Origin: DATLXH01 sp035576005
GTDB taxonomy: Bacteria; Acidobacteriota; Thermoanaerobaculia; Gp7-AA8
Direction of reading: 5' to 3'
Length of the DNA stretch: 5,229 nucleotides
NCBI GenBank assembly: GCA_035576005.1
Contig: DATLXH010000102.1
Span: 1 to 5,229, forward strand
In this document: in pieces, positions 1 to 5,229 of the stretch
How positions within the stretch are numbered: position 1 is the first letter of the stretch
Layout: the number at the start of each line of letters is the position of its first letter
Translations under genes and position numbers: made by a program
The notes under the pieces: generated by a model
Seen by the model: only the letters and a program-made list of their open reading frames with translations
What the model was told of the DNA's origin: nothing
The model's database searches: none

Positions 1-288
1 GCAGCAATCATCGTATTGCTGCTCATCCCACCGGCCCATGCCTGGGCCGGCAAAGCGATAAACCTACCCGAACGTCACACGGCGATTTCACCAATTTCAG
101 CAACTACCTGGTTGCCAAGTGGCACCATCTTCGGGGCGCCAGTCCAAGCCGGGTGTCATCACCTCTTCACCAGCGTTCCACGCTGCTCTCCTGCTCCGGA
201 TGACACGCGGCGCTGATAGTGGCATTGTGAGAAATCCTGGCTAACGACGCCCGCCCGCTTATCTCGCGATGGTTGATAATCATGAGGC
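1..288. other. left flank with no supportable gene
   Basis: I see no recognisable gene here. A plus-strand frame stays open from the window edge to a TGA at 214-216. Its first residues are hydrophobic and followed by small-residue motifs (AHA, AWA), which resembles a signal peptide, but the rest looks like random sequence and matches nothing I know. The stretch otherwise holds a perfect hairpin (31-50) and the region just upstream of the glycosylase. A GATAAT hexamer at 275-280 resembles a -10 box, but there is no matching -35 box at a normal distance. Confidence 0.5.
31..50. repeat. perfect 8-bp inverted repeat (hairpin)
   Basis: CCGGCCCA (31-38) and TGGGCCGG (43-50) are exact reverse complements separated by the 4-nt loop TGCC. 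The stem is almost pure GC. Neither strand has a T-run after the stem, so it is not a canonical intrinsic terminator. It could be the 3' hairpin of a gene to the left, a REP-like element, or chance. Confidence 0.5.
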
Positions 289-1074
289 TTGCCCGAACTC
301 CCGGAAGTCGAGATCTATCGCCAATACTTCGCCAGGCACGCGCTGGATCAGGCCATCAGCCGCGTCCGTGTGCTGGATGAACGTGTACTCGGGAACGTAC
401 GCAAGGATCGGCTGACGCGGGAGCTCAAGGGTCGATTCTTCACCGCCGTCCGGCGTCACGGGAAACACTTGTTCGCCGACGCGGGCGCGACGTGGCTTCA
501 CCTCCACTTCGGGATGACTGGCGACCTTGCCTATTACCGCGACCCCAAACCTCCGCCGCGATTCGCGAGGGTAGTGTTCGATTTCGCCAGCGGAGCCCAC
601 CTGGCCTTCGAAGATTTGCGGCTCTTCGGAGTCGTCGATTTAACGCCATCTCCCGAGGCCTTCATCGCCGAGCATCATCTCGGTCCAGATCCTCTCGACC
701 CCTCGTTCCGCCTGCCGCTGTTCCGGCGTTTGATCAGCGGCAGGCGAGGGGCGGTGAAATCGCTTCTGCTATCGCAGGACATGATCGCCGGCATCGGGAA
801 CCTCTGGGCCGACGAGACCCTGTTCCACAGTGCCATCCATCCTCGCCGCCCGGTGGACCGGCTTACGGACACCGAGGTGCGGACCATCCATGCGGCTATG
901 AGACGGATTCTTCGGGAGGTCGTGGAGTGCCGGGAGCGCGGCGCCGACCTGCCGCGTCGTTATCTCATTCATCGCCGCGAAGAAGGGGAGAGATGCCCGC
1001 TGTGCGCCGGTTCCATCCAACGGAGCGTCGTCTTCGGCCGCACCACGTATTTCTGCGGCACGCATCAGCGTTGA
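289..1074 (+). CDS. Fpg/Nei-family DNA glycosylase (formamidopyrimidine-DNA glycosylase-like)
   Basis: This is probably a bifunctional base-excision repair enzyme that removes oxidised bases and nicks the abasic site (a family property). The N-terminus PELPEVE gives the nucleophile Pro2 and catalytic Glu3. Lys59 (RHGKH) matches the beta-hairpin lysine. Met76, Arg111 and Phe113 match the helix-intercalating triad. The H2TH region has the IGNLWADE motif near residues 169-176, and a C-terminal zinc finger spans 236-259 with the DNA-contacting Arg251. The start must be TTG at 289, because it puts Pro at position 2 and an in-frame TGA lies at 283-285. GAGG (284-287) is only 1 nt away, so ribosome binding looks unusual. 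Two oddities: the fourth zinc ligand is His259 instead of Cys, and the loop before the finger (about residues 221-229) is roughly a dozen residues shorter than in E. coli Fpg. Family assignment is firm. Substrate preference (8-oxoguanine or oxidised pyrimidines) is not, so no gene symbol is given. Confidence 0.93.
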   Translation: MPELPEVEIYRQYFARHALDQAISRVRVLDERVLGNVRKDRLTRELKGRFFTAVRRHGKHLFADAGATWLHLHFGMTGDLAYYRDPKPPPRFARVVFDFASGAHLAFEDLRLFGVVDLTPSPEAFIAEHHLGPDPLDPSFRLPLFRRLISGRRGAVKSLLLSQDMIAGIGNLWADETLFHSAIHPRRPVDRLTDTEVRTIHAAMRRILREVVECRERGADLPRRYLIHRREEGERCPLCAGSIQRSVVFGRTTYFCGTHQR

Positions 1075-1103
1075 TCGCCGCAGTCGAAGGCTGAATGCTC
1101 CCT

Positions 1104-1154
1104 TTGCATGCTTGAACGGAGTTGGCTGCTGCGAATAGTTAGACACGCATGCAA
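1104..1154. repeat. 8-bp inverted repeat TTGCATGC / GCATGCAA
   Basis: TTGCATGC (1104-1111) and GCATGCAA (1147-1154) are exact reverse complements with 35 nt between them. Each arm also contains the self-palindrome GCATGC. They lie just after the glycosylase stop, in the convergent gap. The spacing is too long and the stem lacks a T-run, so this is not a standard terminator. A protein-binding site or chance are both possible. Confidence 0.35.
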
Positions 1155-1242
1155 TCCACAACGAGGCGTCCAGAAGGAGAGCGGCGCGAAGGAATGGGCG
1201 GGACGCGATCGCCGGGTGTCAGGAGCCATCGGAGCACGTGGT

Positions 1243-1285
1243 GGACATGCCACTGCACCCGACCTGGACTTGCCGCTACATGTCC
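1243..1285. repeat. 7-bp inverted repeat GGACATG / CATGTCC
   Basis: GGACATG (1243-1249) and CATGTCC (1279-1285) are reverse complements separated by 29 nt. They lie immediately downstream of the hybrid kinase stop on the minus strand. A stem with a long loop and no T-run is a weak candidate for a 3'-end structure of the kinase operon. It may be accidental. Confidence 0.25.
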
Positions 1286-1288
1286 GAG

Positions 1289-3610
1289 TCAGGCGCCGCG
1301 GGGAGATGTCTTCATGAGGGTTGAGATCGTCTCGAGAAGATCGTCGAACTCGTAGGGTTTGAGCAGATACTGAGCTTTCCCCTGGTCGACGAGGTGCTGA
1401 ATATCGGCGAGGTTTCCATGTCCTGTCGAAAAGATTACAGGGATTCCTGGATGTCGTGCGGCAATCAGGACGTAGAGGTCCTTGCCGTCGATGTCAGGAA
1501 GTCCCACGTCCAGCACGATAATCTCCGGCTCATGCGCTTCGAGTTCTTTTAGCGCTGCGGCACCCGTGGCAGCGACCTGGACGGATATCCCATCCATTTC
1601 CAGAAGGGCCGCCAGTCCATCTGAGATCGCTTCTTCATCCTCCACGAGGAGTAAGGACGAGGGAAGGCTTCGTTTCTCCACAATGCCCTGGGCGATCTCC
1701 GTTGGCACCTCAGAAGTCAAAGGAAAGAACAGGTGAAACGTCGTACCCTTCCCTTCCTGGCTCTCCACGAAAATATGCCCTTCGTGATTGGCCACAATCT
1801 GACGTGTGACAGCGAGCCCAAGTCCGGTTCCGCTCTGTGCTTTCGTCGTAAAGAGCGGTTCGAAAGCCCGATCCAGGACATCTGCTGGCATGCCGGTGCC
1901 GTTATCCGAAACTACGATATGGGCAAAGCGGTCAGGGGAGAGCACCACACCAAAGCGGAACTGCGAGGCACTGGTCCGATGGGATGCTCGAATGCAGAAC
2001 GTGCCCCCCGAAGGCATCGCGTCCCGTGAGTTCACGGCGAAATTGATGAAAATCTGCTGGAGCTGCGCCTTGTCCGCCGCGATAACTATGTCGGGAGCGA
2101 CGTCGTCGATACTGATTTGAACCTGAGGTCCGAAAATATTCTGGAGCTCAGGAGAGATCTCGCGCAACCAGGCACTCAGTCGAAGCGGTTCGAGTCGCGG
2201 ATCGTTAGGTTGCGTGTATCGAAGGATCTCGTGCGAGATCCGGCTTCCTCGCAGCACAGACTGCTGGATCGTTTTCGCCGCACCTGAAACGAGCTCTACG
2301 TCGTCGGCCTTGCGAATGATCATTTCGCAGAACGGTTGAATGCCCATGAGTACATTGTTGAATTCGTGGGCAACCGTCGCGGCCAGTCGGCCGAGGCTGT
2401 TCAGACGGTTGGCCTGTTCCAGTTGCGACTCCAGCATTTTCCGGTCACTGATATCCTGGACTGTGCCGACAAGCAAAGACTCCTTGCCCGTTGCGCGCTT
2501 TCCTGTCAAATGAAGCGTTGCGATGCTGTCGTCGAGCCGTCGAATCCTCACGTCCAGATTGATCTCTCGTTCTCCCGTGACGGCATCCACCACTGATTGA
2601 TCCAGAGTGCTACGGTCATCGGTGAGAAGACGTGCGACAAGGACGCTATCAGAGACCTTCAGATCCGTGGTGGGATCCATCTCAAAGATCGTAAACACTT
2701 CCTTGCCCCAGCACATCGTGGCAGTGGCGAGATTCCACTCCCAGTCTCCCAATCGCGCAGCAGACTGAGCTTCGCGAAGCCGCTTCTGCTCGTTCTCGAG
2801 CTGTATTTCAGTCTTCCTTCTGGCGCTTATGTCGATGTGAGACAGTACGGCGCCCTCCTTTGTTGTGAGGGGCGTTGCGCACAGCATGAACCAGCGATCT
2901 TCGGCAGGAGTCGGGCAGTGATACTCCATTGTGAAGCTACTCGACTGGCCGCTCAACACTGAGCGAATTCCTTTTGCGGCCTCTCGGGCGTCCGGCGAAT
3001 GGATCGCTCGGTCGCAGACGTCCAGGTAGTTGACGGCCGTCCACGTGCGAAGCCTCAGGTTCCCGGCCTCGGCAAACTCCAACCATGCCAGGTTCACGTC
3101 CACGATGTTGCCCGTCTGGTCGATGACGGAAATCTCGGCTGAGAGTGAGTTGAGCACTGCCGCGCTGCGAGCCTCCGCCTCCCGGAGAGCCGCTTCCGCT
3201 GCGCGTCTGGTGCTGCGCTCGAAAGCCTGTTCGAGCCCTCGATGCACGGCTGGGGCGAGGCGGACGAGATTGTCTTTCAAGACGTAGTCGCCGGCGCCCA
3301 TATGCATCGCATCGATGGCCGTCTCCTCTCCGACGGTGCCTGAGACGAGGATGAATGGAAGATCTTTGTTAAAATCCTGCACGATTGCCAGCGCCTGGAG
3401 TCCACCGAAACCCGGAATGTTGTAATCGCTGATGACCATGTCGTACCGGTCCGCTGCCAGAGCATGGCGAAGCTCCAGCTCACTCTTCACCCGGTGAGCC
3501 GAGACGGCGAATCCCGCTTTCCTGAGGTGCCGCTCTACAAGCAGCGCGTCGTCTTCGACATCCTCGACGACCAGCAACTTCAGTTTGCGCGAATCAAGCG
3601 GGGCGTTCAT
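1289..3610 (-). CDS. cytoplasmic hybrid histidine kinase, REC-PAS-PAS-HisKA-HATPase-REC
   Basis: This is a soluble signalling kinase expected to autophosphorylate on His and pass phosphate to Asp. Numbering runs from ATG at 3610 (773 residues). REC1 spans about 10-125 with acidic pocket Glu16/Asp17, phospho-acceptor Asp62, Ser90 and Lys112. A helical linker follows. PAS1 is at about 152-263 and PAS2, of the PAS_3 type, at about 284-392. The HisKA helix has His415 in AHEFNN, including an ExxN phosphatase-type motif. The ATPase has an N-box (Asn523, Asn527), a G1 box DNGTG from Asp569, an F-box FEPLF and a G2 box GTGLGL. REC2 has Asp658, acceptor Asp701, Thr729 and Lys751. There is no membrane segment or DNA-binding domain. 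A GTG at 3649 would add 13 residues. I prefer the ATG because it gives a shorter 17-nt overlap with the upstream receiver gene and a normal REC N-terminus. Neither start has a strong Shine-Dalgarno, so translational coupling is likely. The sensed signal is unknown. Confidence 0.95.
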   Translation of the reverse strand: MNAPLDSRKLKLLVVEDVEDDALLVERHLRKAGFAVSAHRVKSELELRHALAADRYDMVISDYNIPGFGGLQALAIVQDFNKDLPFILVSGTVGEETAIDAMHMGAGDYVLKDNLVRLAPAVHRGLEQAFERSTRRAAEAALREAEARSAAVLNSLSAEISVIDQTGNIVDVNLAWLEFAEAGNLRLRTWTAVNYLDVCDRAIHSPDAREAAKGIRSVLSGQSSSFTMEYHCPTPAEDRWFMLCATPLTTKEGAVLSHIDISARRKTEIQLENEQKRLREAQSAARLGDWEWNLATATMCWGKEVFTIFEMDPTTDLKVSDSVLVARLLTDDRSTLDQSVVDAVTGEREINLDVRIRRLDDSIATLHLTGKRATGKESLLVGTVQDISDRKMLESQLEQANRLNSLGRLAATVAHEFNNVLMGIQPFCEMIIRKADDVELVSGAAKTIQQSVLRGSRISHEILRYTQPNDPRLEPLRLSAWLREISPELQNIFGPQVQISIDDVAPDIVIAADKAQLQQIFINFAVNSRDAMPSGGTFCIRASHRTSASQFRFGVVLSPDRFAHIVVSDNGTGMPADVLDRAFEPLFTTKAQSGTGLGLAVTRQIVANHEGHIFVESQEGKGTTFHLFFPLTSEVPTEIAQGIVEKRSLPSSLLLVEDEEAISDGLAALLEMDGISVQVAATGAAALKELEAHEPEIIVLDVGLPDIDGKDLYVLIAARHPGIPVIFSTGHGNLADIQHLVDQGKAQYLLKPYEFDDLLETISTLMKTSPRGA

Positions 3611-4004
3611 TGAGGCGAATCCAGAATTCGCTGATGCTTCGTGTTGCACTCAAAAACGCCCGATAGTCGAGCGGCTTTCGCAGGTATGCGTTTGCACCGG
3701 AAGCATAAGAAGCTTCGACGTCTTCTTCTTGAACTGACGACGAAAGCATGACCACTGGCAAATGTCTGGTCTCGGGACGCTTCCGTATCTCGCGCAGGAC
3801 ATCGAGCCCCCCCATCTTCGGCATCTTGAGATCGAGCAGAACGAGCGCCGGCAACGTGTGATCGTCCGCGGCGGCAAGTTTGTCCAGAGCCTCGACCCCG
3901 TCGCGCGCTACGATCACCTCGAGCTCGCTGTCGGTTTTGCGAAAAGCGCGGAGCGTCAAATCCACATCATCGGCCGAGTCTTCAACGAGAAGAATCTTAT
4001 TCAT
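3594..4004 (-). CDS. single-domain response regulator, Rcp1/CheY-like
   Basis: This 136-residue protein is one receiver domain with no output domain. It would carry phosphate between kinases or act by protein contact in the cytoplasm. The receiver residues are all present: Glu8/Asp9 in LVEDS, phospho-acceptor Asp58 in LLDLKMPKMGG, Ser88 at the Thr/Ser switch position and Lys110 in LRKP. The C-terminal segment FWIRLNERP resembles the tail of the Rcp1 subfamily, whose members often pair with phytochrome-type kinases. The ATG start overlaps the stop of the upstream kinase as ATGA (4001-4004), and a GGGG lies about 6 nt upstream. Its 3' end overlaps the hybrid kinase start by 17 nt. The natural partners are therefore the kinases on either side. 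This pairing is inferred from position. Confidence 0.95.
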   Translation of the reverse strand: MNKILLVEDSADDVDLTLRAFRKTDSELEVIVARDGVEALDKLAAADDHTLPALVLLDLKMPKMGGLDVLREIRKRPETRHLPVVMLSSSVQEEDVEASYASGANAYLRKPLDYRAFLSATRSISEFWIRLNERPA

Positions 4005-5206
4005 GGTAACCCCGAGGATAACCTGAAAAAGAGCGTTGCACCTTCGCCGGGGGCGGTTTCTGCACGGATCTCTCCTCCGTGACGACGGACGACGCGCTGA
4101 ACGATCGCCAGACCGAGACCTGTGCCAGGGAACTCCTCAGGCGAGTGGAATCTTTGAAAGGGTGTGTAGAGTCGTGCGGCGAAACGGAGGTCGAAGCCGG
4201 CTCCGTTGTCTTTCACGAAAAACTCGCCTGATTCCGTTCTGCCCATTTCGATGCGGGACCTCTCGACATTCTTCGTAAATTTCCACGCATTTCCAAGAAG
4301 GTTTTCGAGCAGGATGTTGACCAGACCGGGGTCGGCGTCTACGACCATGCCGGGCTGGATAAAGGCCTCAACAATCCGCGCTGGCGATTCTGTGCGAAGT
4401 CGTTCGATTACAACAGTTGCTGCAGCGCTCAGATCGACTGGATGGATCACGAGGTCGGCCCGGCCGACGCGAGCGAGGCCTAAAAGGTCGTCCACCATGT
4501 GGCCCATGCGAGCGGTCGCAGCTCGAATTCTTCCAAGGAACGTCTGCCCTTCCCGTCCCAGCAGATGACCGTAATCCTCTTCGAGAGCCGCGCTGAACCC
4601 GCTTATGCCTCGCAGGGGCGTGCGCAGATCGTGAGAAATGCTGTAAGCAAACGTTTCAAGCTCGCTATTCATCTCTCGTAGCGCTGTTGAGCTCTTCTCG
4701 AGAAGGTCGCGCTGGCGCTGAAGCTCTTCGACCAGCGTCTGCTGCTCGTGGACGTCTGTAACGGTCGCAAACCATCGCTCGATCCGGCCATCGCTGTCGC
4801 GCAGCGGAACGGCTCTCTCCTGATGCCAGAGGTAGGCCCCGTCGCGTCGACGTTTCAACCTGTAGCGTGCGTCGAAGATTTGTCCCGTTTTCAGTGCATG
4901 GTTCCAGGCCTCGTCCCTACCCGCTTGATCGTCGGGGTGAATGATGCCGGACCAGTCGCTCGTGGCAGACTCGCTCACGCTGAGTCCTGTGTACTCCATC
5001 CAGTTCCTGTTGAAATAATCACGGCGTCCATCCGCAGTGGCCGTCCATACCATGTGAGGGATGAGCTCCGCGATGTTTTGAAACTGACGCTTCTGATGAA
5101 CTGACTTTTCATTGAGGAAGTGGAGTGAGCTGGTAACCGAGGGTAAGCGCTTTTTTTTCGAGTGAGTTGAATAGCTTTTGCTGATAGCGTTTCTCGTAGT
5201 AGTCAA
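4001..5206 (-). CDS. soluble PAS-domain sensor histidine kinase, 5' end uncertain
   Basis: Numbered from TTG at 5206, it has 401 residues. A PAS_3-type domain occupies about 41-155 (WTATADG, HPDDQ, ending VTDVHEQQ), followed by a coiled-coil-like helix at about 155-185. The HisKA helix has His192 in SISHDLRTPL, with a DxxT motif. The ATPase domain has an N-box (Asn302, Asn306), a G1 box DNGAG from Asp333 and a G2 box GTGLGL from 361. The FAYSISHDLR type of transmitter is common in phytochrome-like and related soluble kinases, but no GAF/PHY domain is visible here. No transmembrane segment is seen. TTG 5206 is the only ATG, GTG or TTG in this frame before residue 52, which lies inside the PAS domain. 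The frame also stays open to the window edge. Residues 1 to about 32 overlap a transposase-like frame and do not look like kinase sequence, so the true N-terminus may be lost, different or frameshifted. The kinase core itself is intact. Confidence 0.92.
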   Translation of the reverse strand: MTTTRNAISKSYSTHSKKKRLPSVTSSLHFLNEKSVHQKRQFQNIAELIPHMVWTATADGRRDYFNRNWMEYTGLSVSESATSDWSGIIHPDDQAGRDEAWNHALKTGQIFDARYRLKRRRDGAYLWHQERAVPLRDSDGRIERWFATVTDVHEQQTLVEELQRQRDLLEKSSTALREMNSELETFAYSISHDLRTPLRGISGFSAALEEDYGHLLGREGQTFLGRIRAATARMGHMVDDLLGLARVGRADLVIHPVDLSAAATVVIERLRTESPARIVEAFIQPGMVVDADPGLVNILLENLLGNAWKFTKNVERSRIEMGRTESGEFFVKDNGAGFDLRFAARLYTPFQRFHSPEEFPGTGLGLAIVQRVVRRHGGEIRAETAPGEGATLFFRLSSGLP

Positions 5207-5229
5207 CGCCGGCTTCGCGGTATGGCGTT
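5109..5229 (-). CDS. 3' end of a transposase-like gene (partial, runs off the window)
   Basis: A minus-strand frame enters from the right edge and ends at TGA (5111-5109), giving the last 39 residues of a protein. They include the stretches PYREAGVDYYEKRYQQ and LEKKALTLGYQLTPLPQ. From memory this pattern (Y-x-x-x-G-x-D-Y-x-E followed by a basic helix and LGY) resembles the C-terminus of insertion-sequence transposases. The exact family is uncertain, with IS110-like only a guess. No element end or inverted repeat can be placed. It overlaps the first 32 or so codons of the kinase in another frame on the same strand. An overlapping kinase tail with random-looking residues in its own frame supports this frame being the real one. 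Confidence 0.5.
   Translation of the reverse strand, partial: TPYREAGVDYYEKRYQQKLFNSLEKKALTLGYQLTPLPQ
5151..5158. repeat. 8-nt homopolymer (A8 on the minus strand)
   Basis: Eight T's on the plus strand read as A8 followed by G in the minus-strand transcript, inside the transposase-like frame (codons GAA AAA AAA GCG). Such tracts are known sites of transcriptional or ribosomal slippage in insertion sequences. Here, loss of one A would join the transposase-like frame to the kinase frame. Confidence 0.6.

Noticed and set aside
282..300. ATG at 282-284 as the glycosylase start
   Set aside because: It is in a different frame from the PELPEVE start and would not place the catalytic proline at position 2.
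280..600. Minus-strand open frame opposite the glycosylase
   Set aside because: It is antisense to a gene with all family motifs intact, and its protein shows no domain.
1205..1212. GCGATCGC palindrome, identical to the cyanobacterial HIP1 repeat
   Set aside because: I noticed it only here. HIP1-bearing genomes carry it very often, so this is not evidence of origin.
1108..1317. Small plus-strand open frame in the convergent gap, running into the hybrid kinase 3' end
   Set aside because: It has no domain and no convincing ribosome site, and it overlaps kinase coding sequence in antisense.
2336..2962. Plus-strand open frames opposite the hybrid kinase (for example 2336-2596 and 2597-2962)
   Set aside because: They are antisense shadows of a gene with complete kinase motifs, and their translations show no recognisable domain.
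3611..3649. GTG at 3649 as the hybrid kinase start
   Set aside because: It would give a 56-nt overlap with the receiver gene and add 13 residues with no receiver-domain character. ATG at 3610 fits better, though GTG cannot be excluded.
5140..5158. T8 run as a plus-strand intrinsic terminator
   Set aside because: No convincing GC-rich stem precedes it, and it lies within minus-strand coding sequence.
5201..5206. TTGACT (minus strand) as an outward-facing -35 box in the element tail
   Set aside because: No -10-like hexamer lies 16-18 nt downstream. The nearest TATCAG is only 14 nt away.
1..5229. CRISPR arrays, tRNA or rRNA genes, tandem repeats
   Set aside because: No regularly spaced direct repeats, tRNA-like cloverleaf sequence or rRNA segments were seen on either strand.

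Overview
The window holds one DNA-repair gene on the plus strand and, facing it on the minus strand, a tightly packed three-gene two-component cluster. The base composition is moderately GC-rich. Non-ATG starts, soluble PAS kinases and a glycosylase of the Fpg/Nei superfamily point to a free-living bacterium. An Acidobacteriota-like or similar soil lineage is a guess only, because no rRNA or other phylogenetic marker is present.

Layout: positions 1-288 contain no gene I can support, apart from a perfect 8-bp hairpin at 31-50. Positions 289-1074 (+) encode a 261-residue Fpg/Nei-type DNA glycosylase that starts with TTG. Positions 1075-1288 are a convergent intergenic gap with two weak inverted repeats and no convincing terminator. 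Positions 1289-3610 (-) encode a cytoplasmic hybrid histidine kinase (REC-PAS-PAS-HisKA-HATPase-REC). Positions 3594-4004 (-) encode a stand-alone Rcp1/CheY-like response regulator. Positions 4001 to about 5206 (-) encode a soluble PAS histidine kinase. The right edge (5109-5229, -) carries, in another frame, what looks like the C-terminal tail of a transposase.

The minus-strand genes are transcribed in the order kinase, receiver, hybrid kinase, with 4-nt and 17-nt overlaps, so they almost certainly form one translationally coupled operon. They contain two kinase cores and three receiver domains with all phosphorylation residues intact. No DNA-binding or enzymatic output domain is seen, so the cluster looks like a phosphorelay or signal-integration module whose final output lies elsewhere.

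The most interesting spot is the 5' end of the first kinase. Its only in-frame start codon in the window (TTG at 5206) lies inside the transposase-like reading frame. This suggests that a mobile element was inserted at, and perhaps truncated, the sensor gene. A second point of interest is the glycosylase: it has all the expected catalytic residues, but it lacks the usual lesion-capping loop segment and has a Cys-Cys-Cys-His zinc finger.
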